This document shows, in pieces, positions 8,470 to 18,213 of a stretch of DNA of 64,000 bases. This DNA is from an uncultured Erythrobacter sp. (GTDB taxonomy: Bacteria; Pseudomonadota; Alphaproteobacteria; Sphingomonadales; Sphingomonadaceae): positions 316,001 through 380,000 of the forward strand of contig CANKYK010000002.1 of NCBI GenBank assembly GCA_947488155.1. Reading direction: 5' to 3'. How positions within the stretch are numbered: position 1 is the first letter of the stretch; each line of letters begins with the position of its first letter. Both the position numbers and the translations under genes were made by a program. The notes beneath the pieces are model-generated. The model made no database searches, was not told the DNA's origin, and worked only from the letters and a program-made list of their open reading frames with translations.

Positions 8470-9735
8470 ATGACAGCACAATCTGCCTCTGCCATCACAT
8501 CAGCCCCTGCGAATTGCGGCCCTGCTGACCTCACCCTTGATCATGTGCGAGCCGCCGCGGCGCGCATTGATGGCGCGGTGGTCAAAACGCCGATGATGCA
8601 CTCGATAACTCTGTCGCAGATTACCGGCGCAGAGATTTGGCTGAAATTTGAGAACTTGCAATTCACTGCCGCTTACAAAGAACGTGGCGCCCTCAACGCC
8701 TTGCTGCAACTGACCGAAGAACAGCGTACTCGCGGTGTGATCGCGGCGTCTGCGGGAAACCATAGCCAAGGGCTGTCTTATCATGGCACGCGGCTGGGCG
8801 TACCGGTCACGATTGTGATGCCTCGCACCACGCCGACAGTTAAAGTGATGCAAACCGAGAGCGTCGGCGGTAATGTCGTGCTCGAAGGCGAGACATTTGA
8901 CGATGCCAACGCCCATGCGCGTAAGCTGGAACAGGAAATGGGGCTGACGTTTGTGCACCCGTTTGACGATCCGCATGTTGCCGCTGGCCAAGGCACCGTT
9001 GCCTTGGAGATGCTGGAACAAAAGTCTGACCTTGATTGCCTGGTCACGCCCATTGGTGGCGGCGGTCTCATCTCTGGTATGTCTACAGTCGCCCGCGCGC
9101 TCAATCCGGACATCGAAATGGTTGGAGTTCAAGCAAGCCTGTTTCCCAGCATGTATGCGCGGATCAAGGGCGAAGAGCGGATCTGCGGCGGCGACACTTT
9201 GGCTGAGGGGATCGCGGTCAAACAGCCCGGCGAATTCACGAGCAAGGTGATTGCAGATCGAGTCGATGATATCCTGTTGGTTGATGAACCAGCGCTGGAA
9301 AAGGCGGTCGCCTTATTATTGCAAATTGAGAAGACCGTTGTCGAAGGCGCGGGCGCGGCTGGCCTTGCCGCGGTCTTGCAGCATCCAGAACGCTTCGCCG
9401 GAAAGTCGCTGGGCATGGTTTTGTGCGGCGGCAATATCGACACCCGCCTACTGGCAAATGTTCTTCTGCGCGATCTTGCGCGGCAAGGGCGGCTGGCGCG
9501 TCTGCGTGTGACTTTGCAGGATCGCCCAGGCGCTTTGTTCAAGGTCATGCGGCTGTTCGACGCGCACAATGTGAACATCATCGAGATCTATCACCAGCGC
9601 ATCTTCACCACGCTGCCTGCGAAGGGCTTGATAACTGACATTGAATGCGAGGCACGCGACGCCGATCAACTCAATGCTTTGGTCGCGGCGCTACGCGAGG
9701 CGGATTACAAAGTAACCGTGGCGGAGCTTGCTTAA
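8470..9735 (+). CDS. ilvA: Threonine ammonia-lyase with ACT domain
   Basis: 421 residues from ATG 8470; a TTG at 8425 would add 15 residues. This PLP fold-type II enzyme deaminates threonine to 2-oxobutanoate, the first step to isoleucine, or acts catabolically. PLP Lys is at about 70 in FTAAYKERGALN, and the phosphate-binding glycine loop is GGGGLISG. The C-terminal 75 residues form an ACT domain, starting about LARLRVTLQDRPGALFKV. One ACT-like domain and about 400 residues resemble the short TdcB/IlvA forms of alphaproteobacteria rather than E. coli IlvA, so biosynthetic or catabolic use is not certain. No clear Shine-Dalgarno is visible. Confidence 0.9.
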   Translation: MTAQSASAITSAPANCGPADLTLDHVRAAAARIDGAVVKTPMMHSITLSQITGAEIWLKFENLQFTAAYKERGALNALLQLTEEQRTRGVIAASAGNHSQGLSYHGTRLGVPVTIVMPRTTPTVKVMQTESVGGNVVLEGETFDDANAHARKLEQEMGLTFVHPFDDPHVAAGQGTVALEMLEQKSDLDCLVTPIGGGGLISGMSTVARALNPDIEMVGVQASLFPSMYARIKGEERICGGDTLAEGIAVKQPGEFTSKVIADRVDDILLVDEPALEKAVALLLQIEKTVVEGAGAAGLAAVLQHPERFAGKSLGMVLCGGNIDTRLLANVLLRDLARQGRLARLRVTLQDRPGALFKVMRLFDAHNVNIIEIYHQRIFTTLPAKGLITDIECEARDADQLNALVAALREADYKVTVAELA

Positions 9736-10044
9736 GCCGCTTCTGAGACATTGCTGGCCTCACATGATCGCCCTTCTGCGAACCTGAGGGCGCTGGCGTA
9801 TCTCGACTGCTTTTCGTTCAGTTACGCGTTAACCTCTGGCGCACAAACTGTATCTGGATCGACGTCAATCCCAATTCTTACCCCACGCAATTGCGCCATT
9901 CCTGCGGCGAAATGTGCAAAGTAAGACTTTATTAACGCTGTTTTGTGGTTAAGATACTTTTACTGCGGCGGCCAAACAGGCATAAGAATGTCTTAACGCC
10001 CAATCCCCTGATTCACCCTTTGCAAGAGGACGCAAGGCAAACTC
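9736..10044. other. Intergenic region between threonine dehydratase and bpt
   Basis: 309 bases. A 6-pair hairpin CGCCCT/AGGGCG (about 9768-9792) follows the ilvA stop but has no T-run. The second half (about 9920-9970) is AT-rich with several TTAA elements and probably contains the promoter for bpt. AAGAGGA at about 10025 lies 13 bases before the bpt GTG. No gene seen. Confidence 0.4.
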
Positions 10045-10890
10045 GTGACGGCCCCGATCCGCTTTCCTCGTTTCTTTGTTACCAGCCCTGCGCCTTGCCC
10101 ATATTTGCCGGGCAAAAGCGAGCGCAAGGTCTTCACTGAGCTTAAAGGCGGGCATGCGGATCAGTTGAACGAAGCGCTTGGCCGGATTGGTTTTCGTCGC
10201 AGCCAAACGGTCGCCTATCGGCCTAGCTGCATTGATTGCCAGGCGTGTGTTTCGGTGCGGGTTGTCTCAGACGAGTTCAAGCCTTCCAGTACGCAAAGGC
10301 GGCTGATGAAGCGCAACAAAGATCTCGTTGTTACCGAGTGCCGGCCATGGGCAACCGATGAGCAGTTTGAGCTGCTCGCCAAATATTTGGGCGCGCGCCA
10401 CCCCGATGGCGGCATGGCGGCAATGGACGAACTCGATTATGCTGACATGGTCGAGCATACGCCGGTCACCAGCTATGTTGTCGAATACCGTGAGCCAAGC
10501 CGAAATGGCGAGCCAGGCCGGTTGGTCGGTGCCTGTCTGACTGATCGCCAAGGCGACGGTCTGTCGATGATTTACAGCTTTTATGATCCCGATCATGAAG
10601 CCCGCGCGGGGCTTGGCAACTTTATCATTCTCGACCACATAGTGCGCGCTGCGGAGCAAGGGCTTCCCTATGTCTATTTGGGCTACTGGGTCGAAGGATC
10701 GCCGCGGATGCAATATAAGGTGCGCTATCGCCCGCTCGAACGGCTGACCCGTGACGGCTGGCAACGTATGTCCGATGAAGAGCAAAGCGAGCTTATTGCT
10801 GAGGCCACTGCGCCCAAAGACTCGCTTGACGAGCCGATCAAGGGCGCGCGCGGTAAAGACGGCCAGCCGGTCAAATTTCCAGCGACATAA
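10045..10890 (+). CDS. bpt: Aspartate/glutamate leucyltransferase (Bpt)
   Basis: 281 residues, GTG start. Transfers leucine from Leu-tRNA to N-terminal Asp or Glu of proteins, making them substrates of the ClpS/ClpAP N-end rule pathway. The N-terminal domain carries [16 protein letters not shown] with Cys at 18 and the cysteine cluster CIDCQAC at 62-68. The GNAT-like core includes [11 protein letters not shown] and the diagnostic [24 protein letters not shown] split across its C-terminal half. It is annotated in older records as arginyltransferase; the bacterial form with this N-terminus is the Leu-transferring Bpt. tamA begins within about 10 bases of its stop. Confidence 0.94.
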   Translation: MTAPIRFPRFFVTSPAPCPYLPGKSERKVFTELKGGHADQLNEALGRIGFRRSQTVAYRPSCIDCQACVSVRVVSDEFKPSSTQRRLMKRNKDLVVTECRPWATDEQFELLAKYLGARHPDGGMAAMDELDYADMVEHTPVTSYVVEYREPSRNGEPGRLVGACLTDRQGDGLSMIYSFYDPDHEARAGLGNFIILDHIVRAAEQGLPYVYLGYWVEGSPRMQYKVRYRPLERLTRDGWQRMSDEEQSELIAEATAPKDSLDEPIKGARGKDGQPVKFPAT

Positions 10891-10900
10891 TCCTCTGACA

Positions 10901-13141
10901 TTGCGAGGCATCGGGCTTGCTGCGGCGATGGGCTGCGCTGTGCATGGTCCGTATGCCTATGCGCAGAATGCCTCGCCAGAGGTTGTGCAACCGGCCGCAA
11001 ATGAGCGCGCCATCGAGGGTAATGCCGAGGGTGCAGTGTCCCAAGAAAGCCCGAGCGAAGCGCCAGCACCTGCTGCTCGGCCCGCGCTGCGTTCGCTTGA
11101 AGATCTGATCCCGGATAGCGCGGTGGAGAATGCCGAAGGCTGGGCGACGCAAGGCGCGGGGCCAGCCGCAACGGTCTTGGACAACCCTGATCCAGCGAAT
11201 GATCCTGTGACCGATATTGCGGGCGCGCCGGACCGGGTCGCCGAAGAACTCGAAACGCTGACGATTGCGGTGCCCGAACCGCTTACCCCTGATCCTGAGG
11301 CCGAGGCGCTGGCGGAGATTGATGCGCCCGATCTCATCGATCTGCCAGAGCTCGCCCGATTCGACATATCTGACGAATTGGAGTTGGGTTTTCCCGCCGA
11401 TGCAGAGGGTTTCCCTGAACGTGCGGCGTTTCTCGCCCGATTTGAAGCACTTTCTACCGTGGAAACTCTGGGCGGCGGCGAGGCAAGTATCGCGCAATTG
11501 GCGGCGCGTGCGCGGGCTGATCAAGACCTGCTTCAGCGAACTTTGCGCAATTATGGCTATTACGATGGCCAGGTGATCCGCCAACTGTCCGGCGTGCGGC
11601 CCGGTGAAGACACCGCCAGCGCTCGGCCGCGTGCCCGCTTCGATATTCTGCCCGGCCCGCGATACTCTTTTGGCGAGATCAATCTCGGCGCTCTTTCCAG
11701 CGCGGTCGATTATCTCGATCTGCGCAATGCCTTTGCCATCCAGCCTGGGGACCCGCTGTATGCCGACCGGATTGTTGAGCAGCAGATTGCGCTGGATACG
11801 GCGCTGGGCGAAAGCGGCTATCCCTTTGCGGAGATCGAAGAGCCAGAATTGCTGATCGATCACGCCCGGCGCGAGGGCGATTTGACACTGCCGGTTGAGC
11901 CAGGCGGCAAATATGTCTTCGGTGAAGTCACCAGTAGCCAACCGGAGTTCCTGTCTGGCAAGCACCTCTCGCGGATTGCGCGCTTTGATCCGGGTGACAT
12001 CTATCGGCGCAGTCAGGAATTTGACCTGCGCCGGGCAGTCACAGCGACGGGACTGGTTTCGACGGTCACTGTGACGCCCAGAGAAATCTCTCCGCCACGC
12101 GGCGATGAGCCGGGCGTAGTCGCACTCGATGTTGGGATTGAGCAGGCCAAACTGCGCACGATTTCTGGCGCGATTGGCTTTGGCTCTGAGGATGGCCTGA
12201 AGGTTGAGGCGGGGTGGGAACACCGCAATCTCTTCCCGCCAGAAGGGGCGCTGACCCTGCGCGGGATCCTCGGCACGCGCGAACGACTGGCCAGCCTCAG
12301 CCTCAAACGCAGCAACTTTCGCGCGCGCGACCAGGTTTTGACGCTTGATGCCTATGCCAGCGATATCGAAACCGAGGCGGTGGATGCGCGCACGATTGGC
12401 CTGCGCGGCACGTTTGAGCGGCTGTCCAACCTGCTCTTTCAAAAGCCATTCAGCTGGGCGCTAGGCGGCGAGCTGCTCTATTCCGATGAGCGTAACCAAG
12501 GGATTGATGGTGTGGAATCTCCGCGTCAGGACTTTGTCATTGGCGGTCTGTTTGGCCGCGCGACCATCGATGCCAGCGATGATCTGCTCGACCCCACCAG
12601 CGGCTACCGGCTCACCGGTTTCCTTGCGCCTGAGGTCTCGCAATCACGCGGGGCAACCAGCTTCTATTTCCGCAGCGAAGCGGACGCGACCTATTACCAA
12701 TCGATCGGCTCCACCGTGCTCGCCAGCCGGGCGAAATTCGCGACCATTCAGGGCGCGGGCGTTGATGCCATTGCGCCATCGCGGCGCCTCTATGCGGGCG
12801 GCGGCGGTTCCGTGCGTGGCTACGGTTTTCAGGCCATCGGGCCGCGCAATCCCGACACGGGAGAGGCCACTGGCGGGCGCTCTCTGGTCGAATTCTCGCT
12901 CGAGGCGCGGATCGAAACCGGTTTGTTTGACGGTGCGGTTGAAGTCGTGCCCTTCGTAGATGCGGGCTCCGTTTCGGTCAACAACACGCCGGACTTTGGC
13001 TTGATCCGTGTCGGTGCCGGTGTGGGCGTGCGGTACAAAACCGGGTTCGGCCCGATCCGCGTCGATGTTGGCGTGCCGCTCAACCCCAATGAGTTTGACA
13101 GCCCCGTCGTCGTCTATGTCAGCCTGGGGCAGGCGTTCTGA
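10901..13141 (+). CDS. tamA: Outer membrane assembly factor TamA (BamA family)
   Basis: About 746 residues if started at TTG 10901, which yields a plausible Sec signal peptide (LRGIGLAAAMGCAVHGPYA then YAQNA). The frame extends upstream into bpt, but that part is basic and unlike an export signal. A Pro/Glu/Asp-rich spacer follows. Next come POTRA-type regions (for example GPRYSFGEINLGALSS and GGKYVFGEVTSSQPEF) and a C-terminal 16-strand barrel region of the bacterial surface antigen family, with GGGGSVRGYGFQAIGPR and a terminal Phe after SLGQA. TamA works with TamB in outer membrane protein or lipid transport. Its stop overlaps the tamB start. No clear ribosome binding site precedes the TTG. 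Confidence 0.85.
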   Translation: MRGIGLAAAMGCAVHGPYAYAQNASPEVVQPAANERAIEGNAEGAVSQESPSEAPAPAARPALRSLEDLIPDSAVENAEGWATQGAGPAATVLDNPDPANDPVTDIAGAPDRVAEELETLTIAVPEPLTPDPEAEALAEIDAPDLIDLPELARFDISDELELGFPADAEGFPERAAFLARFEALSTVETLGGGEASIAQLAARARADQDLLQRTLRNYGYYDGQVIRQLSGVRPGEDTASARPRARFDILPGPRYSFGEINLGALSSAVDYLDLRNAFAIQPGDPLYADRIVEQQIALDTALGESGYPFAEIEEPELLIDHARREGDLTLPVEPGGKYVFGEVTSSQPEFLSGKHLSRIARFDPGDIYRRSQEFDLRRAVTATGLVSTVTVTPREISPPRGDEPGVVALDVGIEQAKLRTISGAIGFGSEDGLKVEAGWEHRNLFPPEGALTLRGILGTRERLASLSLKRSNFRARDQVLTLDAYASDIETEAVDARTIGLRGTFERLSNLLFQKPFSWALGGELLYSDERNQGIDGVESPRQDFVIGGLFGRATIDASDDLLDPTSGYRLTGFLAPEVSQSRGATSFYFRSEADATYYQSIGSTVLASRAKFATIQGAGVDAIAPSRRLYAGGGGSVRGYGFQAIGPRNPDTGEATGGRSLVEFSLEARIETGLFDGAVEVVPFVDAGSVSVNNTPDFGLIRVGAGVGVRYKTGFGPIRVDVGVPLNPNEFDSPVVVYVSLGQAF

Positions 13142-16100
13142 TGAGCGACGAAGCCGCAATCGAGGAGCAAGCTGAGAGCCCGCCGGTGAAGCGCAAACGC
13201 CGCTGGGCAAAGCGGCTTGGCTGGGCGTTGGCGATTATCCTCTTGCCGCTGGTGCTGGCTGCCGCGTTTTTGAGCACGCCAATCGGCAAGCGCTTTGTGA
13301 CCGATCAGATTGCTCAGGTCGCGCCAGCATCCGGGCTGCGCTTTGAGGTTGGGCGGATCGAGGGCGATATCTACGGCAAGGCGACGCTGCACGATGTGAC
13401 GGTGTTTGATCCGGTGGGAGAATTCCTCGCGATCCCGGAAGTTGATCTCAATTGGAACCCGCTCGCCTGGCTGACCACCGGCATCGACATTCGAGAGCTT
13501 AGCGCGCGGCGCGGCACGCTCAGCCGGTTGCCCGAGCTGCTTCCCGGCGACCCAGACGCTCCGATCCTGCCAGATTTTGATATTCGCGTTGATGAGCTGA
13601 CCATCGACAGCCTGACGCTTGCCCCAGGCATTGCCGGTGAGGATGCGCAGCAAGTGAACCTGTCGGCGGAGGCTGACATCCGCTCTGGCCGGGTGTTTGT
13701 CGATTTGGAAGGCACTTTGGGCCGCGAAGATCGCATCGCCCTGCTGCTGAACGCCATGCCGGATGGCGACGAGTTCGACATAAAGCTCGACTATGCCGCG
13801 CCAGCCGCCGGTGTGATTGCGCAAATGGCGGGGCTTGATCGTGGCTACCGCGCACGCATTGATGGCGAGGGGACATGGGAGAAATGGCTCGGCCATCTGT
13901 TGGTGGAGGAGATGGGCGGTGAAGGTCCGTCGCGCGTCGCCGGTTTTCAGATCACCAATCGCGCGGGCGAATACAGCCTGCTGGGGCAGGTTTCGCCGCC
14001 GATCACCGGCACTGGGATCGCGGCACGGGCATTGGGCGATGCTCTGTCGCTGTCGCTGGTTGGCACGCTGGAAGACAGCACTTTTGACGGAAGGTTTGCT
14101 GCGGCTACCCCCGCACTGTTCGCGCGAGGCCAGGGCGCGGTTGATCTGGCTGACAACCGTTTTGATGGCTTTGGGCTGAGCGCTCTGCTGCGCGATCCTG
14201 CGCTGCTCGGTTCAGCCGTCTCGCTGCAAAACACCCGGCTTTTCGCGACCCTGGATGGCCCATTCCGTGAGCTTGCCGCCGAGCATTCCCTGCAAATCGG
14301 CACGCTTGTCTCTGGCGACACTGAGGTCGCCAATATCGTCCAATCCGGCACGGCGCGCTATGATGGGGCCGGTTGGTCGGTGCCGCTCGATACGACCAGC
14401 GGCGGGGTAACGACTGGCATTGCCGCGCTCGACCCGAAGCTGACCAGCGGCATTTTGCGCGGCGGCCTAGATTGGCGAGAGGGACGCCTTACCAGCGATA
14501 ACCTGCGCATTGCCTTTGAAACGCTTGGGGCCAATCTCACGCTGCGAGGTGACACGTCGGCGGGGGTTTATGCGTTGGCCGGGCCGGTCAGTGCGCGCGG
14601 GTTTGATCTGCCCGATATTGGCAGTGCCAATGCGACTGCGAAGATCCTGCTGAAACTGGGTGCGAACATTCCCTGGAGTCTGCGAGCGAATTTTGCAGGC
14701 GAGCTGTCAAGCATCGTCAATGAGACGGTCGCCAATGCCGCTGGCGGCCCGATAAAACTGCGCGGCGGGCTCTCGGTCGGTGGCAATTCGCCGTTTTCCT
14801 TCAGCGCGCTGGAGGCGGACAGCGTGAAACTATCTCTCGCTGCTGATGGACGAGTGGTTGATGGCACGACCAGCCTTGTCGGCTCTGGGAGGCATGTCGA
14901 TTACGGTGACTTCACGATTGATGGAGCGTTCGGCGGTGATGGCCCGCGTGCGACTTTGGTTTTCGCGGATCCCTTGCCCGCCGCTGGCCTAGCCAATGTC
15001 CGCGTTGCGATTGCGCCGAGTGACAATGGCTTTGCGATCGATACCGAGGGCGGTTCTCTGCTTGGCCCGTTTAAAGGGGCACTGGGCCTTGCCTTGCCCG
15101 GCGATGGTCCGGCGCGGATCGACATCTCAACCCTCAAAATCTGGCGCACTGATGTGACAGGTGCGCTCGCTTTGGAAGAGCGCGGCCTGAGCGGAAATCT
15201 GGCGCTCAGTGGCGGCGGCATTGGCGGGACAATCGCGCTGGTGCCAGAGGGGACGGCTCAGGCCTTCGACGCCGATTTGACGGTCCGCGGCGCGCGCTTT
15301 GGCGGGGCCACCACTTTGGCTTTGGCCAGCGCCGATATCAACGCGAACGGAGCCTTCACCGAGGGATCCAGCCGCATCAATGCTGACATCTCTGGCTCCG
15401 GCCTGGAATATGGCGCGCTGTTCATCGGCCGCTTCGCGGGTAAGGCTGATGTGACCGATGGAACAGGTAAGGCGACCGCGTCGATCGCTGGACAGCGCAG
15501 CGACCGCTTTGCGCTCAAATTTGATGGCGACATCGCGCCGCGTCGCCTCGCGCTCCTGGCGCGGGGTGAGTTTGCAGGCCGCGATATTACGATGCCTCGC
15601 CGCGCAGTCCTGACCCGGGCCGAGGGGCAGGAGGGTTGGAGCCTTGCCCCGACGCAGGTTGGCTTTGGCCGCGGCTATGCCATCGTTGAGGGCGCGCTGG
15701 GCGGGGCAGAGACCTCGGTGCAGGCTAAGCTTGCCGATATGCCGCTCTCACTGGCCGATCTCGCGATTGCTGACCTTGGCTTTGGCGGTGTCATCTCTGG
15801 CCTGATCGATTACCGCCAAAGGGGCAGCGCGCCGCCGAGCGCCAACGCCAAGGTTGAGATCAAGAACTTCACCCGTTCCGGTCTCGTCCTATCCTCGCGC
15901 CCGGTCGATGTGCTTGCGGTGCTCGACCTGAAGTCGAGCCGATTGAGCGGCGGCGCTGTGCTGCGAGAAGAGGGGCGGCGGCTTGGCCGGGTCAAGGCGG
16001 ACATTACTGCGGTGCCGCTGAATGGCGCTTTGATGGAGCGGCTGCGGCGTGGAAAGCTGGCTGCGGATTTCAACTACAACGGCCCGGCTGAAGGCGTTTG

Positions 16101-17343
16101 GCGCCTGATCGGGATCGAAACGTTTGATCTAACCGGTCCGGCGACGGTTTCCTCAAAGGTGACGGGCACACTTTCTAACCCCGTGTTCAATGGCCGGGTC
16201 GCGAGCGACAATCTGCGGGTGCAAAGCGCGCTGTCCGGCACAGATATCGCCAATGTTGCGGTTCGCGGGCAGTTCGCTGGATCGCGCCTACGCCTAACCC
16301 GCTTTGCCGGGACAACCGCACGCGGCGGCACTGTCAGCGGGAGCGGGTCGGTCAATTTCGCCGGACTGCAATCGGGCCGCCCGCCGCAGATCGATCTGCG
16401 CGCGGCGGTGGATGATGCACGCCTGCTCAACGCCAATGGCCTGTCCGCGACACTGACCGGACCCTTGCGGATTATTTCTGATGGCAGCGGGGGAACCATT
16501 GCTGGGCGGCTGAGGATCAATCGGGCGAGCTGGGCGCTGGGCGTTGCGGCCGAGGATTTGACACTGCCAGAGGTGCGCACCAGAGAAGTGAACACGCCGA
16601 TTGATGCGCGCCCCAGGACCGCATCTGCATCAACCTGGCGCTATTTGGTGGATGCCAGCACAAACAGCCGGATTTCCGTCGATGGCCTGGGTCTGGACAG
16701 CGAATGGGGCGCGAACATCGCACTACGCGGCACGACCAGCGACCCGCGCATCGGCGGCGAGGCGCGGCTGGTGCGCGGAGCCTACACCTTTGCCGGCACG
16801 CGGTTTGATCTAACGCGCGGGCGCATCGCCTTTGACGTGAACCAGCCGGTCAATCCGCGCCTCGATATCGAGGCGGCTACAAGTGCGGATGGCGTCAATG
16901 TGACGGTGGCGATCGGCGGCAATTCCGAAAGTCCAGAGATCACCTTTGGCTCTAACCCGCAATTGCCGGAGGAGGAAATCCTCGCTCGCCTGCTGTTCGG
17001 CGGTTCAATCACCAGCCTGTCCGCCACCGATGCGCTGCAATTGGGCGCAGCCTTGGCGAGCCTGCGCGGCGGCGGCGGGGTCGATCCGGTTAGCCGGCTG
17101 CGCAATGCGATAGGCCTTGATCAGCTGCGCATTGTCAGCGCCGATCCTGCGCTTAATCGCGGCACAGGCGTGGCGCTGGGCAAGAACCTTGGCCGCCGCG
17201 TCTATGTTGAGATCGTGACCGATGGGCGCGGATACAGCGCGACCAGCGTGGAGTACCGGATCACGCGCTGGCTGGCCTTGCTAGGCAGTGTGTCGACCAT
17301 TGGGCGGCAAAGCGTGGTGGCAGAGATTAGTCGCGATTATTGA
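13141..17343 (+). CDS. tamB: Translocation and assembly module protein TamB (DUF490)
   Basis: 1400 residues. It has one N-terminal membrane anchor (about 23-46), then a very long beta-rich repetitive body as in AsmA-like/VPS13-like lipid bridge proteins. The C-terminal DUF490 domain includes GGEARLVRGAYTFAGTRFDL, EEILARLLFGGSITSL and RGYSATSVEYRITRWLALLG. Spans the periplasm to meet TamA. The start ATG overlaps the tamA stop (TGATG), so the pair is coupled. Length is typical for alphaproteobacterial TamB. Confidence 0.95.
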   Translation: MSDEAAIEEQAESPPVKRKRRWAKRLGWALAIILLPLVLAAAFLSTPIGKRFVTDQIAQVAPASGLRFEVGRIEGDIYGKATLHDVTVFDPVGEFLAIPEVDLNWNPLAWLTTGIDIRELSARRGTLSRLPELLPGDPDAPILPDFDIRVDELTIDSLTLAPGIAGEDAQQVNLSAEADIRSGRVFVDLEGTLGREDRIALLLNAMPDGDEFDIKLDYAAPAAGVIAQMAGLDRGYRARIDGEGTWEKWLGHLLVEEMGGEGPSRVAGFQITNRAGEYSLLGQVSPPITGTGIAARALGDALSLSLVGTLEDSTFDGRFAAATPALFARGQGAVDLADNRFDGFGLSALLRDPALLGSAVSLQNTRLFATLDGPFRELAAEHSLQIGTLVSGDTEVANIVQSGTARYDGAGWSVPLDTTSGGVTTGIAALDPKLTSGILRGGLDWREGRLTSDNLRIAFETLGANLTLRGDTSAGVYALAGPVSARGFDLPDIGSANATAKILLKLGANIPWSLRANFAGELSSIVNETVANAAGGPIKLRGGLSVGGNSPFSFSALEADSVKLSLAADGRVVDGTTSLVGSGRHVDYGDFTIDGAFGGDGPRATLVFADPLPAAGLANVRVAIAPSDNGFAIDTEGGSLLGPFKGALGLALPGDGPARIDISTLKIWRTDVTGALALEERGLSGNLALSGGGIGGTIALVPEGTAQAFDADLTVRGARFGGATTLALASADINANGAFTEGSSRINADISGSGLEYGALFIGRFAGKADVTDGTGKATASIAGQRSDRFALKFDGDIAPRRLALLARGEFAGRDITMPRRAVLTRAEGQEGWSLAPTQVGFGRGYAIVEGALGGAETSVQAKLADMPLSLADLAIADLGFGGVISGLIDYRQRGSAPPSANAKVEIKNFTRSGLVLSSRPVDVLAVLDLKSSRLSGGAVLREEGRRLGRVKADITAVPLNGALMERLRRGKLAADFNYNGPAEGVWRLIGIETFDLTGPATVSSKVTGTLSNPVFNGRVASDNLRVQSALSGTDIANVAVRGQFAGSRLRLTRFAGTTARGGTVSGSGSVNFAGLQSGRPPQIDLRAAVDDARLLNANGLSATLTGPLRIISDGSGGTIAGRLRINRASWALGVAAEDLTLPEVRTREVNTPIDARPRTASASTWRYLVDASTNSRISVDGLGLDSEWGANIALRGTTSDPRIGGEARLVRGAYTFAGTRFDLTRGRIAFDVNQPVNPRLDIEAATSADGVNVTVAIGGNSESPEITFGSNPQLPEEEILARLLFGGSITSLSATDALQLGAALASLRGGGGVDPVSRLRNAIGLDQLRIVSADPALNRGTGVALGKNLGRRVYVEIVTDGRGYSATSVEYRITRWLALLGSVSTIGRQSVVAEISRDY

Positions 17344-17393
17344 GCGGGCTTGGCGCTGGGTTCCGGTCTAGTCCAAAACAGACGCAGCAACAC

Positions 17394-18059
17394 TTAAGAC
17401 GCATATAACTTGGCCTCCGCAGCCCGGCGCCGCGTCAGCCCTTTAAGCACTCGCCCGCCCGCCTTGTTCCAGCGAGCAAATTCTCGCATCGCCTCGTCGA
17501 AATCGCCCGCTTTGTGCTTGCGCGTCAGGGTGGCTCGGGCAATTGCGCCAGTGTTATAGTGAAAGCTGACCATGGCATCGAATTGAGCCTGGCTGGTGCG
17601 GGCATCGCCAAGAGCGCGCGCGACGTCGGCGGCATATAGCGCAAGGTCTTCCTCCAGACGCGCGTCACATTCTGCCTGAGTCCAGACGGTGCCGGGACCA
17701 ATCCGGTCATCCGCGCCAAGCCCGCGCCCGGTTGCGCCCCAACCGATGGTCCAGGGCTCGCTGCCCGTGCCGGGGTCGGGATAGGCCTCTATCAAGCCAT
17801 CAGTGCGCAGCCGCGCGCAGCCTTCAAACCGTTTGATTATGGCAATGCCTTGCTCTCCAATTCGCATGCCAGAATGCGCGGATTTGATGATCGGCACGGA
17901 AACATGGCTGCGCTCGGGCATGCAGGCCGTCTTATCCCCGGTGGCGCAATCAATTGCGCGATCAAGCGTGGCGACTTCGGATTTGCGAAAGCCCCGGCCC
18001 AGCATCGCGCGGATGGTGTCGAATAAGGGCTTGCGAGACTTTTGAGTGAGATCTGGCAC
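17394..18059 (-). CDS. Lysozyme, glycoside hydrolase family 24
   Basis: 221 residues from GTG 18059, preceded by AGGAGG about nine bases upstream. The C-terminal two thirds are a T4-type lysozyme fold: catalytic Glu about 79 in KRFEGC, Asp about 95 in AYPDPG, Thr about 104 in WTIGWGATG, then the DAMVSFHYNTGA and RRRAAEAKLY segments. The N-terminal 70 residues are unusual, contain no signal peptide, and have a basic stretch SRKPLFDTIRAMLGRGFRKS. Such chromosomal GH24 genes occur in sphingomonads. There are no holin, spanin or other phage genes nearby. It is convergent with tamB, 50 bases apart. Confidence 0.88.
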   Translation of the reverse strand: MPDLTQKSRKPLFDTIRAMLGRGFRKSEVATLDRAIDCATGDKTACMPERSHVSVPIIKSAHSGMRIGEQGIAIIKRFEGCARLRTDGLIEAYPDPGTGSEPWTIGWGATGRGLGADDRIGPGTVWTQAECDARLEEDLALYAADVARALGDARTSQAQFDAMVSFHYNTGAIARATLTRKHKAGDFDEAMREFARWNKAGGRVLKGLTRRRAAEAKLYAS

Positions 18060-18213
18060 GGCGGTCGCCTCCTAATGGGAACAGAGGCGAACCTATTAGG
18101 CAGATTGTAGGCGAGTAGGAAAATGGAAAGTTTGCACGGCGGCAGGTGCAGAATTTACATGTTGTTACAATTGCCATGCGCTATCTTAATATTTGCAGAT
18201 CAAGTCCGTTTGG

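Noticed and set aside
10871..12442. 523-codon open frame on the minus strand opposite tamA
   Set aside because: It mirrors a clear coding sequence, has basic low-complexity composition and no family resemblance; such frames are expected in GC-rich DNA.
17394..18059. Prophage remnant suggested by the lysozyme gene
   Set aside because: No integrase, structural, holin or attachment-like repeats were seen in the flanks.
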